Part shown: positions 40,717 to 52,400 of the stretch, piece after piece
Layout of the letters: every line of letters starts with the position of its first letter
Position numbering within the stretch: position 1 is the first letter of the stretch
NCBI GenBank assembly: GCA_016858145.1
Contig: JAEHOE010000038.1
Span: 248,001 to 312,000 of the forward strand
DNA from: Edaphochlamys debaryana
Taxonomy: Eukaryota > Chlorophyta > Chlorophyceae > Chlamydomonadales
Reading direction: 5' to 3'
Length of the DNA: 64,000 nucleotides
The notes under the pieces: model-generated
The model's database searches: none
The model's input: the letters and a program-made list of their open reading frames with translations, nothing else
What the model was told of the DNA's origin: nothing
Program-made: the position numbers and the translations under genes

Positions 40717-43434
40717 ATGGCTGCCAAACTTGCCCTTTTGGGCGTCGCCCTCGCGGCTCTGGGTTGCGGTGTTGCCTCAGGTGAGTGTGCGTCCCCCTGC
40801 CTGACGAAGGCGCTTCTCTGTCAGCCTTGCCGAACCTTCATGCCGCAATGCGGGCGTACCCGCTCAATTGCCGCCTAAGGGCCAAAGAGGCTATGTGGCG
40901 TGCATCTTAGTTATCAGGAACTGCGCGGCATTACAGCGTGCCGAGTCCAGCTTAGCTGGACCGCGATGCTGAGTGCCAGACTGGCCGCGCGTCTTGGCTA
41001 GTGGGTGCCTGCGAGCTGCGTTCATGGCATAGAGGTCGCAAGCCCAGACCCGCTTGGCGTCACTCGCGCGCGACCACCTGGACGTTTCACGGGTGCTCGT
41101 CCGTTTCCGCAGCCCGCCTTAGCCCTTAGGTCCTCCACTGCCCGCGCACCCCCACCCGCGCCTCCCAGAAGCGCACAACCCAGCTTCGGTCCCGGGTCCC
41201 CTCCCCTGCCTGTCTGACCCTCCCCTGTCCCGTCTAAGCAACCTGCGCCCATTGCCCCTCCCCTCACAGCAGCTACAGCCCGCCGCATGGCGATGGGCGA
41301 CATGCCGATGGGCAGCATGTCCAACCTGACGGGCTCCCCCATCCCGGGCACTGACTACGTCAGCGCTGACAGCAAGCTCGCTCGCATGGTGGGTCACTCA
41401 CAGGCTGTCCGGGGGTGGGCATGGCAAAGGCGCGTCCTTGGGAAAGGCCAAGCCACCTCTGGGGGCTATCAGCTCGTATCAGCACAGCGCAATGCAGCAC
41501 GCCTCGTCACGCCTGACAAGCCCCGCGGTCCTGGTGTATGCAGGGATACCCTTGGTGCGTGACCGCGCTTCCCACGGCCTACTTCTTGGATTCGAAGTGG
41601 GAGACTGTGACTCAGACCCGTAAGTCAGGGCTCCGGAAACGTTTGGCCGAGGTCTGGCTGAAGTGGGCCCCCGAATCGCGCGGAGAAGGGTGGGGGGCCT
41701 TCGGCCCGCTCGCTTTGATGCGACACATCCTCCGTGGGGGCGGGGGCTGATAGCGGTCAAGCGGAACGCTCTGGCGCTTGGCTCAATACGCTCCCATCCG
41801 CAAAGCTCATCCCACAACTGCCACCCACCCATCTTTGGCCGCCCCCAGCCAAGTACAACGAGTACTCTTTCCAGTTGAACGAGGACTGGGACCTGTGCAA
41901 GACTCTGATGACCAAGCGCAAGAAGCTCAAGGCCATCAACAAGCAGTGCAACACGCCCTTCTACAGCTTCATGCTGGCGGTCAGTAGCGGGCAACCGCAT
42001 GTTGGAAGCTAGCCAGGGCTAGCCACGTGTGGGGAGGTCGTGGGGACTGGGTGGGGAGTCTGCGCCGCAAGCATGTGTGCCACACTGTTGGCCTGCTTCT
42101 TGGCAGTGTCGCCCGTGCTGGCTTGCCACGTGCCGCTTTGTGGCGCCTTCGTTCACTCGCTATGTGGGCCTGACTGGGAGGGCTGGTTCGGCAGGGTTGG
42201 GCCTCTAGGGGCCAGGCAGGCCAGGGGCGCGTTTCATCTCGGGCTCAGCTGATGCAAGGCCGCTGGGATAGCAAAGTTGCTGCGGTATGCCGCGGCATGC
42301 CGACTTCACCAGCGACATGGCCTCGCCATGCCGCTCCGGCTCTCGCTTGGCACAATAGCAGCGTTGTCTGGGAAGGGCGGAAAGCGAGCTCGGGTCTGGC
42401 CCGGGTCGCCCATGCGTGCTGGATCACCCTCACGCCGCCTCCCCTGCTTACTCTTGATCCTCATTCAGATCTCGATGGAGTGCCACCAAGCCGTGATGAG
42501 CGTCACCAGCGTGCGGGTGGGTCACTTGAGAACTTGGGGCTGGTGGGGCTGTTCGCCACTTGCCTTCACCGCCTTCACGGTACGTGGGTCACGGGGGCGT
42601 GCACCGACTACTGCCGGCCCTAGAGATCTAGGATCCGGGCCAACACGCCAAGCCAACAAGCCGTCGCTGACACCCCTGCTGCTATCGCTCCGGTTCCCCA
42701 AACGCAGATGTACACCCAGCAGAACATGGTGCGTTGGGGGAACCTGCGGGGCGGCGCGCCTGGGTGACCACGCCAAGAATGCTTCTGAGGCGAACGGCTA
42801 GGGAACTCCCCGTCACGCCATTCCGGTCTCTCCAGCCGGACCCGCCTCCATCGACAGCTTACCTGTTTCAACGCCCCTGAAACCCATCCTGGCTGGCTTT
42901 CTCTCCCCGCGCAGCCCGGCGCCCCTCTGAACGAGATGTACGCCCACGCCCACAAGGGCCACGACACCGGCGTTCCCCTGCTCAAGTACCTGATCAAGGT
43001 AGGCGGGATGGGTGGATGGTGGAGGGCTGGGCTTGTAGCATGAAGAAGTAAAGGAAGCGCTGTGGCATGGGCTTTGCGGGGGTGATTTGAGAGCTGGCTT
43101 CGCCAGAAGAGCTCGGGCACAGCGGAAGCTCTGGCCGAGGAGCTTGGGGTGCTGGGAGTTGGGAGCAGGACAGGATCTGGTAGTGGCCCCAACTTCTCAC
43201 CCCATGCCCCGGTTTCTCCCCGCCTGCCGTACCGCACGACAGCCCGAGAGCCTGTCCCCTGCCCCTGGCGTCAAGCGCTCGTGGACCCTCTCGATCCGCC
43301 TCTTCAAGTCGGCAAACAACACCTGCAGCGACATGCACAAGCTCTGCGGCGGAAACACCTGCATGGCCGCGCTGTCGGACGAGGAGTACGACGTGTGCCC
43401 GGCATTCTTCTCCGAGCACGACCACAAGGCGTAA
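40717..43434 (+). CDS. Pherophorin-domain secreted protein, paralogue C
   Basis: Eight exons give 244 aa: 40717-40780, 41270-41388, 41544-41619, 41849-41979, 42469-42516, 42708-42728, 42915-42998, 43243-43434. A signal peptide (KLALLGVALAALGCGVASA) is followed by RRMAMGDMPMGSMSNLTG and the pherophorin-type domain: GYPWCVTALPTAYF, EYSFQLNEDWDLC, CNTPFYSFMLAV, ECHQAVMSV, YAHAHKGHDTGVPLLKYLIK and CSDMHKLCGGNTCMAALSD then CPAFF. Relative to A and B it has two extra introns: one phase-1 intron inside the third domain block, and one that isolates a seven-codon micro-exon (42708-42728). TGTAA at 43835-43839 fits a 3' UTR of about 400 nt. The family call carries the same uncertainty as for A and B. 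Confidence 0.76.
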
Positions 43435-43834
43435 GGGTGCACACGGCGTGAGTCGGCGTGAGCCAAGCCTGAGTGGAGGTTAGGAGCGCCTGAAGATTGA
43501 AGCCGGCTGGGAAGGACTCCTCATGTGGTCTGACAGTACGGGACTGACCGCGGCTGGGACTTCTGCACCGTTAAGTCCAGCCGCCGGCGGAAGAAGTTCA
43601 TGGCCATCTGCATTTAGCGGTTGTTTTGCGTGCGCAAGGATGTGGGACCAAATGTTCTTCGTTTTTGTTCACGTGGGGAGCAACGCCGTTTGCAGCTGCT
43701 TGCCTAGTGGCTCATAATACATACCGTACATGTCATGGGCGGGTGTGGCGAGCGTGTGGTGGTTGGAGGGGTGGTTGGAGTGGGTTTCTAATGCTGCCTA
43801 GGCGCTGGTGCACGCGTGTGGGGGAGACGTAACA

Positions 43835-43839
43835 TGTAA
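43835..43839 (+). terminator. Poly(A) signal TGTAA of paralogue C
   Basis: TGTAA about 400 nt after the TAA stop at 43432-43434. Confidence 0.5.
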
Positions 43840-43881
43840 TCAGTGCGGCCTTCGGATACAAGGTTCGGTCTTCCTCCTTAG

Positions 43882-44040
43882 GTTAGAAGACAACGAAGCG
43901 AAGCGCTTAGGGCGTAGGGCGTGTTCCGCAGACTACGCAGACATGTGGGGAGCTTACCGAGTGTTCGCCGTCGCCTGTGGATAGGGAGGGCCCGCGAGGG
44001 CAAAGGGGCACGGAATCTCGCGGGTGGACACGTACACGAG
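43882..44040 (-). repeat. Dispersed repeat family R, copy 2 (inverted)
   Basis: Its reverse complement matches 38360-38460 closely (AACACTCGGTAAGCTCCCCA, GCGGAACACGCCCTACGCC) and extends further to match 54394-54552 (GTGTCCACCC, TGCCCTCGCGGGCCCTCCC, CCACAGGCGA). Confidence 0.82.
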
Positions 44041-44257
44041 CACTCCTCCTTAGGTCCTTACACGAGTTGCGCAAGAGGAGCCTCGAAGTGCACAGCGAAG
44101 GGCTGCAACGAACCCTGCTGTATCCAACTTAAGGAGTCCGGGCAAACCTGCTCAGGCTTTCTCGCTCTGCGTGTGGGCTGCTTATGTGCCTGGACTGGCT
44201 CAGGGCTGAGGACGGCCCCACAGGCGCACGTGGCGCAAAGTGTCCAGCAAGAGGTGA

Positions 44258-44316
44258 GACAAGGGCGGCTGCCCGAAGGCAGGAAAAGGGCTGAGCCCCG
44301 TGGTCCCCCCCAGGGG
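44258..44316 (+). repeat. Short dispersed repeat, copy 2
   Basis: About 58 bp starting GACAAGGGCGGCTGCC and ending in a C/G run; nearly identical to the reverse complement of 28794-28853. Confidence 0.85.
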
Positions 44317-44948
44317 GTAAGTTTGAGCGGACGCAGGCACACACGCACGCACGCCTCCCTTGCTGCCCTTCACAGCTCAGTATCCGATCAGTAACCCCTT
44401 GTCCTCCAGCAACGGTCTCACCTGTGCCGCCCCTCCCCCGCGAAACTCAGCGAGGTCTGCAACCCGTTTCAGCCTTCAGGCCAAGGAAGAGCTCTGCGCC
44501 CCTGCACCTTGCAACATCTGCCATGCTGCTTAGATACGCTGCCCACAACCTCAGTCACATCGACTCGCCTGCTTCTGTACCGCATGTATCATGTCTATAG
44601 CCCCATCTCACCTGCCCGCTCCCGCCCCCTCCCTCGGTCCTCGCCATAACTGCAACCTATGACCTACTGCGCACTGCAAGGCTCATGCATGCAACACGCA
44701 TGCTCCGCGCCCGATGACTCTATGTACTACACACACGCGCAGCGGCGCTTTCCAGCCACAAACTGCTCACATGGCTCCTAATCTACCGCCCAGCATGACC
44801 ACCCACCCCATAAATATCCGTGCGTCCAGCAGCAGTCAAGTCCGCCGCTGAGTCAGCCCCGTGCAGGTCGCCCCTGTCATCGTCTCTGGGCCTCCCTTGC
44901 ATGCCCCAGCAGTACGGTTGCGGCATGCCCCCGGGGGACAGTGCCCGC

Positions 44949-47900
44949 TCACGCCACCTTGCCGGACGCCACGACACCGCAGCCCCTGTCGCCCAGGCCC
45001 TCCGCCCTGGCCGCATCCAGGCAGTCCGCAAACACCCCTGTGTCCTCAGCCTGAGGGGCGCGGAGGAAGGGGCAAACAGCACGTCTTGGTGAGGCAAGGG
45101 CAGCAGCCTTGTCCTTGTGGCGACTAGCCTGCTGCTTGGCCTGATCCGACGGGGAAGGTCGTTCATGATGCGCGTTGTTGTTGTTGTTGTTGTTGTTCAG
45201 CAGGGTGTGCTAACCCTATGTCACTAGCAAGTGGATTGTGCGTCCTGGTCCAACCCTTTTGTGTGGCATTAACTCAACGGAAGCCGGGAAGGGCCCAGCG
45301 TCTTTCATTATGTGCGTTCAGCGCAGTATGCATCCGGGCGCTGGGTTGTTGACACGCAACCTGACAAGCGAAGCTATCCTTCCGCCGCGTGGCAGGCCCC
45401 CCAACCCCTTGATGACCCATGCCACCCACAACTTTCCTGGAGCAAACCTTACCTTCCGCTAACCCGTAACCAGGAGCGGGGTCCGCAGACGCAAGCAAGG
45501 CCCAACTGTTCTCGCCTCGTGTCCCTCAATCCCAGGACGCCCAGACTCACAAGGAAACCCTGCTTTCCCTCGAAGAATTGTGGCAAGGCACGCTCACCTC
45601 TTCCACGGAGCCCAGGTCCGTGACGGTGTAGATGTCGCACTGCTTTGACGCAATGACGGCCCAGGCGTTGCCCCGCTCGGTACTGGCCTTCGCGTCCTTG
45701 GCCGCCTGGGCCCACGTTCGCTCGTCCGAGCACTCTGCAACGCCCTTGGCGGCGATGCCGCAGGGCGACATGGCTGCGTGTCGGAGGGGGGAGGGCATTG
45801 GCGTTGGATGTCTTTTGTGCGGAACCCCTCTGACTTCAGCCCCCAACAACGGGCTCGGCCCTGCCCGATCACGCCTAGCGTAGCATCAGCATAGCGCCAC
45901 ACCTCTCAAGTCATCGTCCTCGCGCCGTGCGTCCCTGTTGCAGTCGTTTGCGGCCAAGTAGTTGACTTGCACCTCGTCCTGTACGGCAAGCACACCGACC
46001 GGGTACCGAAGTCTTCATCCCGCGGAGGGCCTCCCTCTCACCCAGCCCCTACCCAGCTGCCCCCTTGCAGGTCGGAACGCCTTACCCATCCGAAGCGGCC
46101 GTAAGCCCTGCCGCACCACCAGCCGATGGCTGCTGCGTAGAACTCGCCGTAGTTCGCCGACGCGAAGGCCCTGTGGTGGAAAGAAGGGCGTGGACAGGAA
46201 CCCGTTGAAGAAGCGATAAGGACACTCTCGCCCTGCGCGCCCCACAGGCGTTGAAGAAGCGGCAAGGGCACAAGCGCACAACTGTGCCCGCGCCCCAGTC
46301 TCGGCCTGCGCGCCCCACAGGCGCGGGCACACGTTGATGTGCATTGGGCACCCGTGTGCACTCCATTGCCCACTAAAACACGCTCCTTACTGCCTAGCTT
46401 GCCTGGCAGTCTGGACCTGCCTCTCCATCCACCCAATCCTTCGTCCAAGGCCCTGGCCCAGCTCACCAGTCCGACATGCTCTTTAGGCGCTTGTCGTCAT
46501 CGCACACATTGTGCCCGCTCTCGATGACGCGGCACTTGACAGACAGGACGCTCTCACAAGCCGACGTGGCGGCGTCCTGTAGGGGTGCGCACGCCACAAA
46601 CAAGGCAGGCATTCAGGTCCAAAGACTGATACACCACGTACCAGGCCCCCACGACTACCATGGCCTGTGCATGGTAGCCGCGCTGGGGTACAATCCTCGG
46701 GCTCCGCGCCGCGATGGGTTTGTGACACGGCCGCAACCGGTCCCGGGTATCGCGCCCTCAACCCTTGTCCACGTTCCCTGTTCTTGCCTGCGCCTGGTCC
46801 ATGCTGATGCGACCGGTGGCGTAACCGAAGTTGCACCCCGAGGTGATAGCGATGGCCCAGTACCCTCCTGAGGCGTGGCGGAAGGGGACGGGGCGGAGGA
46901 GGAGGGCCGCAGTGAGGGGCTAAGAAACACATGCGGGCCAAGCGGCCCATCCGGGGGAGTCAAGCAGTCAAGCACTCCGTAGGCACTACACAGCCGCCCT
47001 CTCCAGCCCAGGCGGTGCCACCTCGTAGCTCAGAGCCCCCCATCCGAGCCTGGCTACGTCTCCACCAGCCCGTCCGCATGGCGCCTGTTGCAGTGTGTGA
47101 TCCGGCATCCTGGCGCCAGGATGTCGCATCACACTGCAGCAGCGCCTCCCGGCGCAAGGTGTTGCTGCCATCAGGTGTGTTGCCTGCTGAGGCGGTCCTC
47201 GTGTTTAGCGCTCCTACCGGGGCCCAGCTGTGTCAAGGCTGCCCATCACCCTGCCGTGTTGCCGTTACCATCCAACACACGCCCGGCGCCCAGACCTGGA
47301 TGCAGCCCTGCGCGCTCCCTTCCACTCCGCTGCCCGCCCAGGCCGCAGGGGCTCTCACCATAGTTTGTGGACTTGAGTGCTCGCTCCGCGGCCGCCGTCC
47401 ACCTGATACGGGTGCCAACATGCAGCAGGTCACCCAGGCGCTTCCCATCTCAGGCCTGCGCGTGAGAACCCAGGCGCTTCCCAGGCATCGTCAAGCACCT
47501 CCATCCCCACGCCGAGTCCGAACCGCTAACCCATCGCACCGGGCATTGTAGGGCGGCTTGGTGCAGTCCAACACTGGGAGAAGCGGAGTTTGGGAGGGGC
47601 AGAGTTGCGGGTAAACACAGTTTGTGATTAACAGACATGTCCAGACTTGTTCTCAACACTACCGGCGCTTGAGCGCAGGTGCTTGGGCCACACCAAACCT
47701 ACCTGGCTCGTAGGGGGGGGCGTTTGGGCTCCTGGACCCGGTGCGAGGCGGCGACGGCGATCGCCGAAGTGGGGGCGCGCGGGGAGGAGGCGGGGAGCGC
47801 TTGGGCGGGGGTCTGCTCTGCAGCAGACTCCGTCCGCTGACGGATAGTGAGGACTCGTGGTCGGAGTTGCAGCCACCAACGCCTGTCAGCGTCTGCTCGT

Positions 47901-48708
47901 CATGTCTGTGCCAGCACCCTGGGGCGCAAAGCACGCACGCAAGTGTGGCAAGGAGAGAGACAGGCCGACGGACAGTCAGACCGGCCGTTGCAGACCCCAT
48001 CAGAGCAGCCTCTCGCTCAAGAGCAGTAGTGGACTGAGCAACCCGCCGAACTCTACGTTTGGGCAAGCCGGCGCCCTGTTGAGAAAGAGGATGAGTCGGA
48101 GGGCGGCAGGTAGGTAGAGTGTGAGAGGGTGGGTAGAAGGTCCTACCTTCAGGGTCCACCAAGTGGCGGCGGATGGAGGCCTCTGGCACGTGCTGTACCG
48201 CTGCGCGAGGAGCTACTGCCTGGGGGACAGGGCAGTGGACAGCAGGAAACTGAACGGGTAGAAGGCTTTCTGCTGCGTGAGCGTGGCCACCGGCGCCTGG
48301 ACCCGGTCCGGCCCCTCAGTTCGTGTGTGTGACAGATATACGAGCCGCATTACACCTGTGTCGCCCACCAGCCCGAGCCAGTCCCCTCCAGGCGCTTAGC
48401 GAGCTGCCCCTCAGACTCTGCACGTTATGTCATGCTGCAATGTACATTCCGCGAGGCCAGAGGTCACTCGCAGAGCAAGTCCTCGCCGGGCAAATCGTTA
48501 GCGTGCGCGCAGCTGAGCGGCTTGAGACATCTCCACCACCATAACTAGTGATGTCTCAATTATTTGCAGGTGCGTTAAGGTGCGAACGGGGTCGTTTTGC
48601 AGGACGGCGTCGGCGAATCGGCGAACGACGAAGTCGCTGAACTGGGCCACGCACCTCTGCAGCTGCTTGACTGAGCACTACACAGAACAGCAGCGGTAGT
48701 AACCCCAT
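44949..48708 (-). CDS. Secreted protein with proline-rich stalk and three DUF4189-like repeats
   Basis: Eleven exons on the minus strand give 349 aa: 48655-48708, 48147-48219, 47703-47918, 47540-47573, 47359-47402, 46788-46867, 46467-46576, 46086-46170, 45903-45978, 45598-45773, 44949-45050. A signal peptide (MGLLPLLFCVVLSQAAA) leads into a short linker and a Pro/Arg/Ser stalk (RPPPKRSPPPPRAPPLRRSP). Three similar Cys-containing repeats follow, each with an aromatic-Ala start and a conserved Cys: YWAIAITSGCNFGYATGR, FYAAAIGWWCGRAYGRFG and AWAVIASKQCDIYTVTDLG. These resemble DUF4189, a small Cys-containing domain of secreted proteins; function is unknown. A plausible alternative start is ATG 48000, which also begins with a hydrophobic segment (SLLATLACVLCAPGC) and would drop the first two exons. 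The intron after 46788 starts GCAAGA (GC-AG). Confidence 0.68.
45174..45197. repeat. GTT microsatellite, eight units
   Basis: Eight perfect GTT units inside the last intron (45051-45597) of the DUF4189-repeat gene. Confidence 0.95.
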
Positions 48709-49453
48709 CGTTGCCGAGGGGAGCGGCTGACACAGCGATGGATGGTTGCCGCTGGGGCTCGCCGGCTTGGCCAGAGAAGTCGGAGTATGTAACAATATTA
48801 CTGTGTTCAAGGTCAGGTCGTCGGGTTTGGCACCCGAGACGCGTCTCGCGCGTAGATCGAACAGGGCAGCGGAAGCGGCGTCCGTACGCCCGTCACGAGG
48901 CGTCTGTGTGCAGGTGCTCAAGAGCGGTTAAGGCAAGGGTAGGTTGCCGTGAGGTCATAGGGCAGCCTCCTGCAAGCGCCCCTGCATGCGTGAGCGAGCA
49001 CCATTAAAGGTCGATATGGCGGGGGCGGCGGGGCAATGTGTATCGACACGCGGGGGGAAACGCGTGGGTCTTTGCTGGTCTGTGTAACGAGAGCTATCTG
49101 ACTGCATCTGGCGCAAGGTAAGCTATGTGCTATGGTTTGGCGGACAGGCCGCGCGGCAGCCGTCTGTGTGCACGCCATTAACTTGTTAGGGTTGCAACGA
49201 AGTTCAGAGTTCTCCCCTTAAGCAATCAAGCGGATGTCAGATCAATCGCAGAAGCATTAGGGCAGAACGGGAAGCCGCCTGCTGAAATTTCCGACCCCCC
49301 CCCGCAATCTTCTCTTCTTGTAACGCGCGTAGTGAGCCCCGGTGGCCCACACAACTTACTTATCCATACGGTCACCGTTTACAATTCGCAGTCCACGCGC
49401 CCGCAAGCCGGAGCTCCAAAGTCGTCATCTAGAGCACGGCCCGCCTGCCTGCG
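48709..49453. other. Divergent promoter region
   Basis: 745 bp between the DUF4189-repeat gene (-) and the first HAD phosphatase (+). No supported exon, RNA gene or clear TATA box. A run of ten C residues lies near 49295. Confidence 0.45.
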
Positions 49454-52400
49454 ATGACAGCCGTCAAGCTGGTCAGAGCAGGCGGGTCTGAGCAGCTTGC
49501 ACCGCTTGATGTGATGGCTCCTAGCTTTTCGCCGGGAGGTTTGCCGTCGATTGGCTCCTACGGCCCCCGCCTGCCTGCCAGCAGTGGACACGGCGTTGGT
49601 ATTCGAGCCGCAACTGAGCACAGCTCGCGTGCTCAGCCTGTGGCATCGCAACAGGAGAGCGCCACGGTGCCCTCATCGGCCGCCTGCAGCAACCCTGTTG
49701 CCCAGATAAGCCCAGCGGAAGTGATCAACACCATTTCTGGAGACACCAACAACACGAAATCGGCCGAGCAAGCGGGGGTCGTTGGCTCGCTGGCATCCTC
49801 ATGCGTGCTTCGCGGCCCAGCCACAACAGCACCGCCGCCGGAGAGCAGCGCGGTGTGCAGTGATACTGGCGCAGAAAGCGACGGGTCGGGGCCGGCGTGC
49901 CGCACGGGCGGGTTCACCTTGCCCTCCGCGCCCACGGCGGGTGGCGGTGAGGCTCGCGAGCTCGCTTCGGAGCCAGAGGCTGAGGCGGATGCGGACGCTG
50001 ACCCAGATGGCGGCTCAGACAACGAGGCGTCCACCACGGACACCACCGCCAGCACGACCACGGTTTCTGCCCCCGAGACGGAGCCGGCCACGCCCACGAC
50101 GCCCCCCCGGGCACCCAACACCGCCCCGCTGCTGCCGCCTCCCAAGGATCCCTCCAAGATGACCCTGGTCCTGGTGAGCCTCGCATGTGTAGAAATAGGT
50201 TGGCGCAGGCAGCCAGATCGGCGAGATCTCTTGCCTTAGTTGAGTAGAGCAGGGCCTAGCTGCACGAGTGAGCCGGACTCGCTCCTTGCGCGGGGCCGCA
50301 CGGTCTCGGGTCCTGGGCCCTTGCCCCGCTGCACTGCAACCCCCCGCCAACTGTTAAATCCTCATCTTGCCCCATGCGCGCAGGACCTGGACGGCACGCT
50401 CATCGCGAGCGACGACGAGCCGCACGCCCCCATTCCCTTTGACTACTGCGTGGACGAGGAGCGATTCGTGTGGCTGCGCCCCGGTCTGAGGCGCTTCCTG
50501 GACGCAGTGCGGCCCCAGTTCGAGGTGGTCCTGTGAGTCCGGGGCTAGCGTTGAATTTGTTGGGGGCCAGGGGTCTGGGCCCTGGGCCCTGGGCCCTGGG
50601 GTGGATGGAGGTGGACTCCGCGAGGGGTATCCAACGGGGGTTTTAGGCCCGCGGCTGGGGTTCTGGGCCTTGGCGAGGGCGATGGGATGGCAGGTGTTCC
50701 AGCTTACCCGTTACACCTAGACGCGTGCAGCTGTGGGATCGCCATGACAGTTGAGGTGTAGGCCGTGGCTGCTCGGTCTTTGTTGTTACGTTTCGCCCGA
50801 CCCACATCGCCCTTCGCCCTCTCAGGTTCACGGCTGCCGGTGAGAGCTGGGCCACGTGCGCCCTGCAGCGGATCGACCCAGACGGTACCATCTTCGATGC
50901 CCGGTGCGCATGGCTGGGGTTTGCTTCGGCTGGGCGCCGTCTGGCTTCTCGACAGCCGTGTATGCGGCTGGGCCCTTACGGCGGCCGACCCACATCAGCT
51001 GGACTTCGCAGCTCTGTCTAGTTTCTCTCTGTAGCAGGGGCCGGTAGCGCCCATGTTGAAGCTTTGCCGGCTATGGCGAGTTGCTACCCTGACGGGTTGC
51101 GTGTGTTGCTCTTCCCGCTCAGGCTGTACCGCGACCACACGGTGTCTCATGGGGACTGGCCCTGGGTGAAGGACCTGTCCCGCCTGGGCCGCGACCTGGC
51201 ACGGGTGGTGATTGTGGATGACAACCCGCTCATGTTCATGTACCAGCCGGACAACGCGCTGCACGTGGGGGCGTACGACCCGCAGGTACGGGCACTGTGG
51301 GGTCCGTGGAGCACCGAGATACCCTGACCAAGTTCCGGGCGATGGGATTCGAGCTGCGCCCAGTTGCGAGGCTCAGTTAGTTCCATCAATCGAAGGGCGC
51401 TACCGCGGTTCTCTGCAGTACCGTACATCTCCCGCTTCATTCTCATTATCTTGCCGCCTCTGTTGCGGTCCTGCTGTCTAGGTTACGGGCCACAACGACG
51501 ACGTGCTGGAGCAGGTGCTGGACGTGCTCACGCACAAGGTGAGCGTCAGCGACTTGTGGGCCGGGCTGGAAGGGGTTCTTTTGCGCTCTGTGGTGTTGCA
51601 CCGCCGGTCGGTATCGTTACCCCGTGTCAGCGCCAGAGCGCGTCCAGCCGCGTCTTGGCGTACAAGACTTGATATAATCTAGGCATCCTTGCCTTGAACC
51701 TCCGTATGCTAGAATGTTCTGCAGTGGTCAGTGGCCAACCTGGCTCAGCTCCTCCACACCTGCGCCTGCTCGCTGACTGGACCCTCGGCTTCCGCCGCTT
51801 CCAGGTGCTGCTCGCCAACGACGTGCGCGACGTCCTTCGCGAGCTCAAGGACCCCATCTCGGCCTCATGCGTGGCGGCGCGGCAGGCGGCGGCGCGCGCC
51901 AACCACCTCGGCCACACGCCGGGCCGCCGGCACGCCACGGCCATGGAAGCCGCAATCATGGCGGCGCGCGCCGCCATGGGCCGGGCCAACATCCCCGGCT
52001 CCGCGGGCGCGGTCCGCACATCCAACCGCGCCCTGTTCGGCGGGCAGCTGAACGCTCTGCTGCCTGGGGACCTGGCCAACGCGGGCGGCAGGCGCGCGCG
52101 GCGCGCAGCCCGGCACCAGCTCTACCAGCAGGTGCAGGGCCAGCCGCAGCCGCCCGCCCACCAGCACCCGCACCCACACCAAGCCCCGCCGCACGCCTCG
52201 CAGCTGGCCGCGGCCCGGGGCGGCCCGCAGGCGGCCTCGGCACCGCCGCAGCACCACCACTACCACCACCACCAGCCCCCACCGCCAGCCACGGCGCGGC
52301 CTCACGCCGCCTCCCATCCGCAGCAGCGACCCGAGTCAGGCGCTGCAGGCGGCCCGCAGCACCCCGGCGACCAGCCGCCTCGCCGCTCCCGCCGCTCGCG

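Larger units (their letters stand above)
43435..44948. other. Region with repeat copies and the 3' ends of two convergent genes
   Basis: Includes the 3' UTR of paralogue C, an inverted copy of repeat R (43882-44040), the short repeat copy 44258-44316, and the 3' flank of the DUF4189-repeat gene. A + open frame (43921-44394) crosses both repeat copies and is judged not to be a gene. Confidence 0.5.

Noticed and set aside
41005..41217. 70-codon + ORF in the first intron of pherophorin paralogue C
   Set aside because: It lies wholly within an intron whose flanking exons join in phase, and it shows no conserved features.
43921..44394. 157-codon + ORF
   Set aside because: It crosses two unrelated repeat copies (R copy 2 and the 58-bp repeat), so the open frame is accidental.
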